NCBI RefSeq assembly: GCF_030930995.1
Contig: NZ_CP133217.1
Coordinates: forward strand, 4,082,001 to 4,146,000
DNA length: 64,000 nucleotides
Direction: 5' to 3'
DNA from: Thiothrix subterranea
Lineage (GTDB): Bacteria; Pseudomonadota; Gammaproteobacteria; Thiotrichales; Thiotrichaceae
Shown: positions 8,861 through 17,192 of the stretch, piece by piece
Position numbering within the stretch: the first letter of the stretch is position 1
How the letters are laid out: each line of letters opens with the position of its first letter
Translations under genes and position numbers: made by a program
The notes under the pieces: generated by a model
Told to the model about the DNA's origin: nothing
Database searches by the model: none
The model's input: only the letters and a program-made list of their open reading frames with translations

Positions 8861-8878
8861 CTATTGTAGCTACAATAG
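8861..8878. promoter_or_regulatory. Perfect 18-bp palindrome, probable toxin-antitoxin operator
   Basis: CTATTGTAGCTACAATAG is its own reverse complement. It lies 33 bp upstream of the Phd-type antitoxin start, preceded by a partial half-site (TTGTATTGATAG at 8847-8858). This is the expected place for an autoregulatory operator. Confidence 0.6.
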
Positions 8879-8948
8879 GGCTTTCGAGCAAATTTGCCAG
8901 AGGACACCCCCCGCCGCAGTTGGCGCGGCAATCGCCTACAATCCCGCC

Positions 8949-10076
8949 CCACTTTCCGCTATCATACCCTCCTTGATGAACTGCCCATTGGTTTACCCCC
9001 ATGCTGATCTTCCCCGGTAGCGTTGCCCTCTCCGATTTTCGCCGCAACAAGCTGTTGAGCGCCTTGCAAGCCATCGTGCCCACGATCACCGCTGTGCAAG
9101 CCGAATACGTCCATTTCGTGCGCAATAGCCGCGAATTGCACCCCGACGAACACGCCCAGTTGCAAGCGTTGCTGACCTACGAAGAAGTGCAAGGCAGCCA
9201 CGCGTTCAGCGGCACATTGCTGCTCGTCACCCCGCGCAAAGGCACGATTTCGCCCTGGTCAAGCAAAGCCAGCGACATCGCCCACAACTGCGGCTTGACG
9301 ATGGTCGAACGCATCGAACGCGGCATTGCCTACGACGTGCAAACCACTGCCGCGCTGTCGGAAGCCGAACGTCTCGCCATTGCCGCGCTGTTGCACGACC
9401 GCATGACCGAAATGGTACTGACCGACCTGCAAGATGCCGTCGTCCTGTTCAGTGAAGCCGAACCCGCCGCCTTGCGCTACGTTGACATCAGCAATGACCC
9501 CAAAGCCGCGCTTGCCAAAGCCAACACCGAATGGGGCTTGGCACTCTCTGCGGATGAAATCGACTACCTCGCCGAAAATTACGCCGAACTCCAGCGTAAT
9601 CCCACCGACGTCGAATTGATGATGTTCGCACAAGCCAATTCCGAACATTGCCGCCACAAAATCTTCAACGCCGACTGGATTATCGACGGCAAAGAACAGC
9701 CCAAATCGCTGTTTGCCATGATCCGCAACACCCACGCGCACGCGCCCGAAGGCATCCTTTCCGCCTACCATGACAACGCTTCCGTCATCGAAGGCCCGTT
9801 GGCAACGCGCTTTTTGACCGACGTAAAAACCGGCGAATACCACTACACCAACGAACCCGTCCACATCTTGATGAAGGTGGAAACCCACAACCACCCCACC
9901 GCGATTTCCCCGTTTGCGGGCGCGGCAACCGGTTCAGGCGGCGAAATTCGCGACGAAGGCGCAACCGGCAACGGCTCGAAACCCAAAGCTGGCTTGAGCG
10001 GTTTCTCCGTATCCAACCTGCGCATCTCCGGCTACGCTCAACCGTGGGAACACGATTTTGGCAAACCCGACCGCAT
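8949..10076 (+). repeat. Inverted copy of the purL promoter and 5' region
   Basis: These 1128 bp match, in reverse orientation, 22581-23708 at near identity. The match starts 52 bp upstream of the purL start codon and ends after codon 358, 1 bp before the stop of the small gene at 10077. Only three amino-acid changes are seen in the coding part. Confidence 0.95.
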
Positions 10077-10080
10077 TTAA
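9001..10080 (+). pseudogene. Truncated purL copy (N-terminal 358 residues)
   Basis: This matches the first 358 residues of the 1296-residue PurL encoded at 19766-23656, with differences at three sites: SDFRR vs SEFRR, NTEWG vs NTDWG and LRISGY vs LRIPGY. It ends GKPDRI-stop where the full gene continues into SALDIM. It retains the N-terminal (PurS-like) and linker parts and the beginning of the synthase domain, but lacks most of the ATP-binding domain and the whole glutaminase domain, so it cannot make formylglycinamidine ribonucleotide. The native upstream 52 bp are also duplicated, so it may still be expressed. It marks one edge of the toxin cassette. Confidence 0.92.
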
Positions 10081-10343
10081 TAACCTTTATGGTCAGGCGG
10101 AATAGGTTCTTTTGCTGCGGTCAAATAGCGTTTTGGCATTAGTCGAGCAGGCAGCATTTCCATTAAGTCAAGGTAATCTCGATAGGGGTCAAAGCCACAA
10201 TCTAACAAAGCATTAATTAAAATATTATATTGACGTTCTATTTCTTTGCTTTCATCTGATTCATCTATTTCTCTCCATCTCTCTGCTAATATGCCTAGTG
10301 CATTTGCAATTTTTGATGCAACTTCCTCATTTAACATCGCCAT
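10077..10343 (-). CDS. Probable immunity protein for the adjacent polymorphic toxin
   Basis: The product is about 88 residues. The start at 10343 is chosen because GAGG (10351-10354) lies 7 bp upstream and overlaps the toxin stop codon. The protein is small, acidic and mostly helical ([34 protein letters not shown]), with no signal peptide. It lies directly downstream of a polymorphic-toxin C-terminal fragment on the same strand, the usual place for an immunity gene. I do not recognise the family; the role is inferred from position and size. The original operon has been split by an insertion and inversion, so this gene may now lack its promoter. Confidence 0.55.
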   Translation of the reverse strand: MAMLNEEVASKIANALGILAERWREIDESDESKEIERQYNILINALLDCGFDPYRDYLDLMEMLPARLMPKRYLTAAKEPIPPDHKGY

Positions 10344-10350
10344 CACCACC

Positions 10351-10999
10351 TCATTTGGTTATTTTGATTGCGCCTTTGTCTATCATGGCTGGTATATAAT
10401 CCCGCAAATTTCCATTTTTTAATGGTAAATCCAGTCCGCAAGTTCCAAAGAATGTCGCGCAATTCTCAACGCCATCTCTTCCGGTTTTCGGGAAACCGTA
10501 TCGTATATCGGGAGTATCTCCCTGCTGAATAGCATTGCCTATCTTTTTTCTTACAGCAGCGGTAGTCGGTATGTCTAACGTGAATAGATCAATTGGGGCA
10601 TGGTCAGCAGGGTCATATTTTCCCTTCATTATATCGCTGAATAAAACAGTATCATCATGGATCACGCCAGGATAAGTACTTTTCTTTTTGGATAACCCAT
10701 CAATCACGTCTCTTTTTGTTTCAGAGCCTGATACCTTGGGCCCAAACCCATAGATTGATTTTCCACCATCTAATGATACGCCAACATGTCCTGTGTATGC
10801 CTCTGCTCTTACGTTGGGATCAGGATTATCGAGTACTTTCGCTTTTGTTTCACCACGACCACCTCGGAAAGCCCACATCTGTACGACCTCATCTTTTCTC
10901 AATGTGGCGGCAATATTGTCAATAGCAGCACCGACTTGAATCCCACCACCTGCCATAATAACGTCAAATGCTTGCAAGGCTTCAAGCCCCTCCTCGACC
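10351..10999 (-). pseudogene. C-terminal half of a split polymorphic toxin, papain/LRAT-like toxin domain
   Basis: This is the 3' part of a gene whose 5' part lies at 23792-25686; the two join exactly in frame once the 9-bp target duplication is removed. The encoded part has a linker (VEEGLEALQAFDVIMAGGG) and then a domain with GHVGVSLDGG and, about 110 residues later, GVENCATFFGTC. A histidine before a late Asn-Cys pair is the order seen in circularly permuted papain-fold proteins (LRAT/NlpC-P60 type), so this may be a lipid- or peptide-cleaving toxin. An open frame still runs from 11097 inside the IS end, giving a chimeric 248-residue product, but its first 33 residues are IS sequence. Confidence 0.75.
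10991..10999 (-). repeat. Target-site duplication (half of pair 1)
   Basis: GGTCGAGGA on the minus strand, abutting the IS end at 11000. Its partner is at 25678-25686, at the left flank of the other composite, because of the inversion. Confidence 0.9.
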
Positions 11000-11084
11000 C
11001 AGCAATTCTCATTTTGCCCCTCACCCAATAAAATGGCGTAAACTAGACCTATCCCATTGAGATCTGTTCCGGGAGGTGAAGTCA

Positions 11085-11854
11085 ATGAGCTACCCAACCG
11101 TTACTGCTGCTGCGCTAACCGCACCGCTCACGTTTGCGGGTATCGTGGAGCAATTGCGCGATACATTCCGCGCCTTCCCCGACTGCCGCAAACCCGGCAA
11201 TAATACCCGCTATACCTTGGAGGATGCGGGTTTGAGTGCCTTTTCGGTGTTTTTCATGCAGTGTGCGTCCTTTCTGGAATACCAGCGGCGCATGGTGGAG
11301 AACCAAGAGCGGAGTAATGCACAGACGTTGTTCGGTGTTCATGCCATTCCCTGCGACAATCAAATTCGCCATTTGCTGGATAGCGTGCCGCCGGCAGCCG
11401 TTGCGCCTGCTTACCGTTATCTTTTCAATGGGTTGCAACAGAATGGTTATTTGGATACGTGGCGGGTGCATGACTACGGTTATTTGTTGGCACTGGATGG
11501 GACACAGCATTTTTCGTCATCCCACATCCATTGTGAGCAGTGTTTGACGAAGACGCATCACAACGGGACAGTCACCTACTCACACCAAGTGCTGACCCCG
11601 GTTTTAACCGCACCCGATAAACCGCAGGTGATCCCGTTACCGCCAGAGTTCATCAGCCGCCAAGATGGGCAAACCAAGCAAGATTGTGAAATCAACGCCG
11701 CTAAACGCTGGCTGGCTCAGTGGGGCGCGGATTACATCCCGCTGGGCATCACGTTTCTGGGGGATGATTTGTATTGTCACCAGCCCTTTTGCCAAGCCGT
11801 CCTGGACGCTGGCGCACAGTTCATTTTCAACTGCAAACCCACTTCCCACACGAC
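11085..11854 (+). pseudogene. Transposase, 3'-truncated (copy A)
   Basis: This matches the first 257 residues of the copy B transposase, with the ribosome binding site GGGAGG 8 bp upstream of ATG 11085. The reading frame retains the first two acidic regions (LALDGTQHF and FLGDDLYCH) but loses the C-terminal RWKIENENN region needed for a full DDE site. After 11854 the frame runs into the end of copy B and stops at 11900. It is presumably inactive. Confidence 0.9.
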
Positions 11855-13319
11855 CAGCAATTCTCATTTTACCACCCACTGCTCAATCTCATCCGCATGA
11901 TGCCGCCGCTCTAAGCCGACGAGCATAAAATCCAGCAGAGCCGTCCAACTTTTGAAGCACAAAAAGGTCGTGAGCGTATTGATGTCATCGAACAAACGTT
12001 CGCGTGACCCCACTTTCTGAAGTAAAGTTCGGAAACGCTCATCCATCAAGTCAATCACGGTATGGACGAGATAAGCCAATAACACTAATGCGGCCAACAA
12101 GTTGGCGAGGTGTTGCTGCCCATGCCCGAAGTTGTGTTCAAAGTGGTAGCCTTTGGTTTTCAGGGTATTGTTGTTTTCGTTCTCAATCTTCCAGCGACAC
12201 CTCCCAGCCTTCACAAGATCGACGACCTTGCCGGTGGTGATAGGGTGAGAGGTGGCGAAATCGTTATGGTATAAGCAATTACCATCATCACGCACACTCG
12301 TGAGGCTGAACCAGTTGACACGCAGGGCATCGTCCCCATCACGTAAGGGCATCTGCGTCGCAAAACGGTAGGTATCCGTGACAGAATGCTTTCCCATCCG
12401 CCGCTGTACAAGATGGGTACGTATCGCGCCGATTTTCTCTAGCCCTTCCAACTCTTCATATAAGGTCGTGTGGGAAGTGGGTTTGCAGTTGAAAATGAAC
12501 TGTGCGCCAGCGTCCAGGACGGCTTGGCAAAAGGGCTGGTGACAATACAAATCATCCCCCAGAAACGTGATGCCCAGCGGGATGTAATCCGCGCCCCACT
12601 GAGCCAGCCAGCGTTTAGCGGCGTTGATTTCACAATCTTGCTTGGTTTGCCCATCTTGGCGGCTGATGAACTCTGGCGGTAACGGGATCACCTGCGGTTT
12701 ATCGGGTGCGGTTAAAACCGGGGTCAGCACTTGGTGTGAGTAGGTGACTGTCCCGTTGTGATGCGTCTTCGTCAAACACTGCTCACAATGGATGTGGGAT
12801 GACGAAAAATGCTGTGTCCCATCCAGTGCCAACAAATAACCGTAGTCATGCACCCGCCACGTATCCAAATAACCATTCTGTTGCAACCCATTGAAAAGAT
12901 AACGGTAAGCAGGCGCAACGGCTGCCGGCGGCACGCTATCCAGCAAATGGCGAATTTGATTGTCGCAGGGAATGGCATGAACACCGAACAACGTCTGTGC
13001 ATTACTCCGCTCTTGGTTCTCCACCATGCGCCGCTGGTATTCCAGAAAGGACGCACACTGCATGAAAAACACCGAAAAGGCACTCAAACCCGCATCCTCC
13101 AAGGTATAGCGGGTATTATTGCCGGGTTTGCGGCAGTCGGGGAAGGCGCGGAATGTATCGCGCAATTGCTCCACGATACCCGCAAACGTGAGCGGTGCGG
13201 TTAGCGCAGCAGCAGTAACGGTTGGGTAGCTCATTGACTTCACCTCCCGGAACAGATCTCAATGGGATAGGTCTAGTTTACGCCATTTTATTGGGTGAGG
13301 GGCAAAATGAGAATTGCTG
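11855..13319 (-). mobile_element. Complete insertion sequence, copy B
   Basis: The element is 1465 bp, bounded by CAGCAATTCTCATTTT at both ends. The two inverted repeats differ at base 17 (G at the transposase 5' end, A at the other). It encodes one intact transposase. This is the only copy in the window with an unbroken full-length frame. Confidence 0.93.
11864..13234 (-). CDS. DDE transposase (IS4-like/ISNCY type), intact
   Basis: The product is 456 residues from ATG 13234, which has GGGAGG 8 bp upstream; an in-frame GTG at 13243 is less well placed. Candidate DDE residues lie in LALDGTQHF, FLGDDLYCH and the late CRWKIENENNNTLKTKGY, the last resembling the YREK signature of IS4-like enzymes. 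It has a run of five G codewise at FLGDD (complement C12556-12560); the other composite has four, which breaks its frame. The product could mobilise all copies here in trans. The family is uncertain between IS4-like and unclassified groups. Confidence 0.88.
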   Translation of the reverse strand: MSYPTVTAAALTAPLTFAGIVEQLRDTFRAFPDCRKPGNNTRYTLEDAGLSAFSVFFMQCASFLEYQRRMVENQERSNAQTLFGVHAIPCDNQIRHLLDSVPPAAVAPAYRYLFNGLQQNGYLDTWRVHDYGYLLALDGTQHFSSSHIHCEQCLTKTHHNGTVTYSHQVLTPVLTAPDKPQVIPLPPEFISRQDGQTKQDCEINAAKRWLAQWGADYIPLGITFLGDDLYCHQPFCQAVLDAGAQFIFNCKPTSHTTLYEELEGLEKIGAIRTHLVQRRMGKHSVTDTYRFATQMPLRDGDDALRVNWFSLTSVRDDGNCLYHNDFATSHPITTGKVVDLVKAGRCRWKIENENNNTLKTKGYHFEHNFGHGQQHLANLLAALVLLAYLVHTVIDLMDERFRTLLQKVGSRERLFDDINTLTTFLCFKSWTALLDFMLVGLERRHHADEIEQWVVK

Positions 13320-13328
13320 GATGTAGGT
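13320..13328 (-). repeat. Target-site duplication (half of pair 2)
   Basis: GATGTAGGT on the plus strand (ACCTACATC on the minus), abutting the IS end at 13319. Its partner is at 28005-28013. Confidence 0.9.
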
Positions 13329-13394
13329 CAGGTTTGTTGTCCAAATCAAAACACGATGCTATTCTTACTGGGTATTACTTTTGAAGGTATTTTC

Positions 13395-13631
13395 ATGGAA
13401 ATCATTACCTCCGTCACCAGTAAGGGGCAAGTCACCATCCCTTTGAAACTCCGCCAGCAACTGGGCATCCGTGCAGGCAGCAAAGTGGTGTTTGAGTGGG
13501 TGCGTGATCATCTGGAAATCAAGGTAAAAAGCACGCCGGTTGATGTTCCCTCTAGTGGATTTGGTTTGCTCAAAAGCAAGCGCAAAGCTGTCCCTGCTGA
13601 TTTTGATCCTGCCAGTTTGTTGCAAAAATGA
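13395..13631 (+). CDS. AbrB/SpoVT-type antitoxin (VapB-like)
   Basis: This 78-residue protein starts at ATG 13395, with GAAGG 8 bp upstream; longer frames read back into IS-flanking DNA. Residues 1-45 form a swapped-hairpin AbrB domain: ITSVTSKGQVTIPLKLRQQL then GSKVVFEW. The C-terminal tail (PSSGFGLLKSK) is typical of antitoxins that block a PIN active site. Its stop overlaps the start of the PIN toxin by 4 bp (ATGA), so the two are co-translated. It acts as a DNA-binding autorepressor and toxin neutraliser. Confidence 0.88.
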   Translation: MEIITSVTSKGQVTIPLKLRQQLGIRAGSKVVFEWVRDHLEIKVKSTPVDVPSSGFGLLKSKRKAVPADFDPASLLQK

Positions 13632-14044
13632 TTGGGCTAGATACCAATATTCTTGCCCGCTATTACATTGAGGACGAGGATGATAAGGAAGCTACGCATC
13701 AACGTTTGGCTGCCCAACGGCTCATCGAGTCAGGCAAGCCGTTGATGGTAGCCAAAACTGTCATGCTGGAATTTGAATGGGTGATGCGTGGTTATTACCA
13801 TTTTGAAGCTGCTGAGATTGCGACCGTCTTCAAACATATGCTCACATTGCCGCAGATCACACTGGAAGAGCGGAATGTGGTTGAACAAGCGATTGCCAGT
13901 TTTGAACAGGGGTTGGATTTTGCCGATGCTCTGCACCACGCCAGTTATCGGGATTGTGAAGCGATGGCATCTTTTGATGATCGGAAATTTGCCCGTCGTG
14001 CCAAGCGGTTAGGGTTAGTGCCGCGAGTGATTATTCCTCAGTAA
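13628..14044 (+). CDS. PIN-domain toxin (VapC-like)
   Basis: This 138-residue PIN protein has acidic active-site residues at GLDTNILARYY (D5), LEFEWVMRG (E49-51), DFADALHH (about D98/D101) and the final MASFDDRKFARRAK. VapC toxins are sequence-specific RNases, often cutting initiator tRNA or the sarcin-ricin loop. It is translationally coupled to the AbrB-type antitoxin through an ATGA overlap. Before the inversion this pair faced the other way, with its promoter end next to the clpB-side insertion. Confidence 0.88.
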   Translation: MIGLDTNILARYYIEDEDDKEATHQRLAAQRLIESGKPLMVAKTVMLEFEWVMRGYYHFEAAEIATVFKHMLTLPQITLEERNVVEQAIASFEQGLDFADALHHASYRDCEAMASFDDRKFARRAKRLGLVPRVIIPQ

Positions 14045-14050
14045 AAATCT

Positions 14051-14185
14051 TATAGCGACTTTTCCCGCGCAGAACTCAAGCGTTTGGGTTATGAAATGAT
14101 TACCCCGGAACAGATACTGAAATTATTAAGAGGAACCGGATGCTTTGGTCGTGTAAATACCAGTAAAATGCGGGTATACATTTAG
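14051..14185 (+). pseudogene. Possible C-terminal remnant of another PIN-type gene
   Basis: An open stretch with no start codon just after the VapC stop reads YSDFSRAELKRLGYEMITPEQ and then ILKLLRGTG. The Asp-Phe-Ser plus Gly-Tyr-Glu-x-Ile-Thr-Pro pattern is like the tail of PIN-domain toxins. It is 45 codons long. It may be a scar of an older toxin-antitoxin module; the evidence is slight. Confidence 0.3.
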
Positions 14186-14201
14186 TCGTAAATATCCACT
14201 C

Positions 14202-14798
14202 ATGAACAACACACTCCACACCCTACACCTTTCCGGCACTGCCATCGCGCCCTATCTGCCGGATCTCGCCCTTCTGCGTATTAGCGTGTTCCGCGAATTT
14301 CCCTACCTCTACGACGGTTCGGTGGAATACGAAATGCGTTACCTGCAAACCTACATCAACTCGCCCGATAGCATCGCGGTATTGGTACTGGATGGTGAAA
14401 CCGTGGTCGGCGCATCCACCGGCTTGCCAATGGCGCACGAAGAAGCCGCGTTTCAACAGCCGTTCCAGCAACAATGTTACGACCCCAACACGCTGTTTTA
14501 TTGTGCCGAATCCGTCTTACTCCCTGTATATCGAGGACGCGGCATCTACAAAACCTTTTTTGCAGGGCGTGAAAACCATGCGCGGCAACTGGGCGGCATC
14601 ACGCACCTAACTTTTTGCGGCGTGCAACGTCCAGCGGATCACCCGCTACGCCCGGTCGATTATGTACCGCTGGACGACATTTGGCGCAAATTCGGCTACG
14701 TCCCCCAACCCGCGTTGCACACCACCTATGAGTGGAAAGACATTGATGAAATCGAAGCATCTCCCAAACCCATGCAGTTTTGGATGAAAGCCTTGTGA
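14202..14798 (+). CDS. GNAT-family acetyltransferase
   Basis: This 198-residue protein follows the GNAT pattern: early strand-helix (LALLRISVFREFPYLYDG), central strands IAVLVLDGETVVGASTGL, then the acetyl-CoA loop region ESVLLPVYRGRGIYKTFF, with the R/Q-x-x-G-x-G signature seen as YRGRGI. The C-terminal part (FCGVQRPADHP) resembles GNAT enzymes that act on small molecules. These transfer an acetyl group from acetyl-CoA to an amine; the acceptor is not evident. The gene stands alone, 74 bp before the SWIM-finger gene. Confidence 0.82.
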   Translation: MNNTLHTLHLSGTAIAPYLPDLALLRISVFREFPYLYDGSVEYEMRYLQTYINSPDSIAVLVLDGETVVGASTGLPMAHEEAAFQQPFQQQCYDPNTLFYCAESVLLPVYRGRGIYKTFFAGRENHARQLGGITHLTFCGVQRPADHPLRPVDYVPLDDIWRKFGYVPQPALHTTYEWKDIDEIEASPKPMQFWMKAL

Positions 14799-14871
14799 TG
14801 GCAGGCGCTTTCCATATTGCTACCGCCGCGCAAATTCAGCCATTACCAACACATTAATACACTATCACACC

Positions 14872-16548
14872 ATGAATCTGGATAATTTTGAGCAACACAT
14901 TGATGCAGTCATCATGCAACGTGGCAAAGGCTACACGCAATACGTCCACAATCTGGAAGAAACCGAACCCGAATTCTGGCAAGCTGAGGTGAACGGGACG
15001 CGCACCTACGACGTAGAAATCCAATTGGATGGCAAGGAAATCAGCGAGTGGTCATGCACCTGCCCTTATGATGGTGACATCTGCAAGCACGTCGCTGCCA
15101 GCTTGCTCAATATACGCCAGCAGTTGCGGGTAAAACCAACTTCCCCAGCGCAACCCACCAAACGCCAACAACTCGATCAGTTACTGAACACGCTTAAACG
15201 GGAAGACTTAGAAGCCTATATCCGCCAACTGCTGCACGATGATCGCAAACTGCTGGATAAATTCTTGCTGCGTTTCCAAACCGTTACCCCCACTACAGAA
15301 GCGCCCACCAAACAATACCAGCAATTGTTTGATAAACTCGCCCGCCAATATTCCAGCTATGATTACATCGACGAAGACGATGCCAGCGCGTTCGCGGATG
15401 AAGTGCAGGAACTACTGGACACCTTATCAGCATCCAACCTTTCTTCTGCTGCGAAGGTAGAAATCTGCTTCACCATTGCCCAAGGCATCGCAGGTATTGC
15501 AAACGACGTTGACGATTCCAACGGCGAACTTAACAGCCTGATGTACAGCATCAAGGATGAACTCGCCACCGCCTATCCACAACTTCCCACCTCTGAACAA
15601 GCCACCTTGTTCAAACGCGTACTCGCCACCCAGTTCGACTCCCGCTACAGCGAATACGGGCTAGAAGATACCTTTACCGAACTGCTGAAAGAATGGGCGC
15701 AACATAGCCAAACCGATCAGAACACTTACCTGCAAGTGTTAGACAAACACGTACAGTCCAGCCCCAATGATTGGCGACGCGATGCCTTGCTGCGTCAAAA
15801 AATGGCGTTACTCAAAACCTGGAATAGACTGGACGACATGGAAGCGGTTGCGACCACACACATGGAAATCCCTGATTTCCGCGACACCTTCATACAGAAA
15901 GCTATCGACGCTAAAGACTACGACAAAGCCCGCAGCCTGTTGCAAGACGGTATCCGCTTGGCAGAACAACAAAAAAATGCAGGGACAATTAGCCGATGGC
16001 GCAAGCGCTTGTTAGAAATCGCCTATTTGCAGAACGATATACCCGCCATTCGCACCGAACTGGAACATTTGTATCAAACATCCCATTACTCACTGGAGCA
16101 TTACCGCGAACTCAAAGCGACCTATCCAGCGGAAGAATGGGTAAATGCGCGGCAACGGCTGTATGGGCTGATTCCTATCCCACGCGGTTACGATTCCGCT
16201 AGAGCCATGTTATTACAGGAAGAAAATGATATTCCCGCTCTCTATGAACTCATTAAACAGCCCACGATACCCGGTCAAAGCGCATCTCTTTTCAAACGCT
16301 ACGCACCCTTGTTAGCAACCGCGTTTCCACACGAAGTTAAAGCAACCTACGCCAGCCAGATTTGTGATTACCTGCGTGACAACACCGGGAGAGCTGTCTA
16401 CGAACGAGTCATTGACGAGCTGAACGTGCTTGCCAAAATGCCCGATGGCGCAAACATGGCACATAATTTGGTCAAGGATTTTTGCAACCGTTACAAATCA
16501 CGCAAAGCGATGGTGGAGATGTTGATAGCAGCGTTTGGGAAAAGTTAG
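14872..16548 (+). CDS. SWIM zinc-finger protein
   Basis: This 558-residue protein has an N-terminal SWIM finger: SCTCPYDGDICKHV at residues 61-74, with C62, C64, C71 and H73 as zinc ligands. The remainder is a long helical region (ARQYSSYDYIDE, LLNTLKREDLEAYIRQLL and similar segments) resembling helical repeats. SWIM fingers bind DNA or protein, and in bacteria such proteins are often near SWI2/SNF2 helicases; none is present here. The role is unknown, probably nucleic-acid related. The start ATG has only a weak ribosome binding site. Confidence 0.8.
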   Translation: MNLDNFEQHIDAVIMQRGKGYTQYVHNLEETEPEFWQAEVNGTRTYDVEIQLDGKEISEWSCTCPYDGDICKHVAASLLNIRQQLRVKPTSPAQPTKRQQLDQLLNTLKREDLEAYIRQLLHDDRKLLDKFLLRFQTVTPTTEAPTKQYQQLFDKLARQYSSYDYIDEDDASAFADEVQELLDTLSASNLSSAAKVEICFTIAQGIAGIANDVDDSNGELNSLMYSIKDELATAYPQLPTSEQATLFKRVLATQFDSRYSEYGLEDTFTELLKEWAQHSQTDQNTYLQVLDKHVQSSPNDWRRDALLRQKMALLKTWNRLDDMEAVATTHMEIPDFRDTFIQKAIDAKDYDKARSLLQDGIRLAEQQKNAGTISRWRKRLLEIAYLQNDIPAIRTELEHLYQTSHYSLEHYRELKATYPAEEWVNARQRLYGLIPIPRGYDSARAMLLQEENDIPALYELIKQPTIPGQSASLFKRYAPLLATAFPHEVKATYASQICDYLRDNTGRAVYERVIDELNVLAKMPDGANMAHNLVKDFCNRYKSRKAMVEMLIAAFGKS

Positions 16549-16608
16549 GAAGGTTCACGCCTTTAACTGACAAATGCTATGCTGTATTAAAAGACGGGAG
16601 TTATTGCC

Positions 16609-17181
16609 ATGTCCACAGCACATCAGTTACAAAACCGCTACATCAGCGAACAAGATTATCTAGCAAGCGAAAAGTTAGCCAACGAGCGCCATGAGTACGT
16701 GGATGGTCAGATATACTTGATGGCAGGCGCAAGCAAACGCCATAACCGTATCGCAGGCAATTGCTACCGCGCATTTATGGACATCGGTGGTAGCAACTGT
16801 GAGGCTTTCATGGGTGATTTGAAAGTCCGCGCCCCGAAGCACAAAACCTATTACTACCCCGATGTTGTAGTGGGTTGTGAGGAAGACGATACCGACGATG
16901 ATTATTATCTGGAAAAACCTTGCTTAATCATTGAAGTATCTTCGGACTCTACCCTTCGTAAGGATTATCTGGAAAAAGCACTGGTTTACCAAACCATCCC
17001 CACCTTGCAAGTCTACTTGATTATTGCGCAGGACAAGCCGCTGGTAGATATGCTCCTTCGAAATGTCGAAGGTGGCTGGGATTTACAACAGTTCGACAGG
17101 CTAGAGGATGAAATTAGCCTGCCGTGTTTGGACATCACCCTGAGCCTGCAAACTGTTTATGCAGGTGTCAAAGTCGGGTAA
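16609..17181 (+). CDS. Uma2-family (DUF820) putative endonuclease
   Basis: This 190-residue protein belongs to the Uma2/DUF820 group with a PD-(D/E)XK-like fold: YLASEKLANERHEYVDGQIY, then KTYYYPDVVVGCE, then KPCLIIEVSSDST, where the Asp and the Glu-x-Ser-Ser motif form the expected nuclease core. A GGGAG site precedes the ATG. Such genes are abundant in cyanobacteria and filamentous sulfur bacteria and are thought to be mobile or toxin-like; no specific substrate is established. It converges with the following defence-like pair. Confidence 0.85.
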   Translation: MSTAHQLQNRYISEQDYLASEKLANERHEYVDGQIYLMAGASKRHNRIAGNCYRAFMDIGGSNCEAFMGDLKVRAPKHKTYYYPDVVVGCEEDDTDDDYYLEKPCLIIEVSSDSTLRKDYLEKALVYQTIPTLQVYLIIAQDKPLVDMLLRNVEGGWDLQQFDRLEDEISLPCLDITLSLQTVYAGVKVG

Positions 17182-17192
17182 ATATCATATAT

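Larger units (their letters stand above)
11000..13319. mobile_element. IS composite 1: truncated IS (A) plus complete IS (B), head to head
   Basis: This 2320-bp unit has two identical outer ends, both the left inverted repeat of the same element (CAGCAATTCTCATTTTGCC). The left 855 bp (copy A, rightward) are cut off at 11854, where the right end of the complete copy B (leftward) begins. The two arms form an 855-bp inverted repeat around about 610 bp. The same arrangement occurs inverted at 25687-28004. Confidence 0.92.

Noticed and set aside
11001-11097. Toxin start codon inside the IS end (chimeric 248-residue product)
   Set aside because: The first 33 residues are encoded by the IS terminal region on the wrong strand. 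The open frame is an accident of insertion; the real N-terminal part is at 23792-25686.
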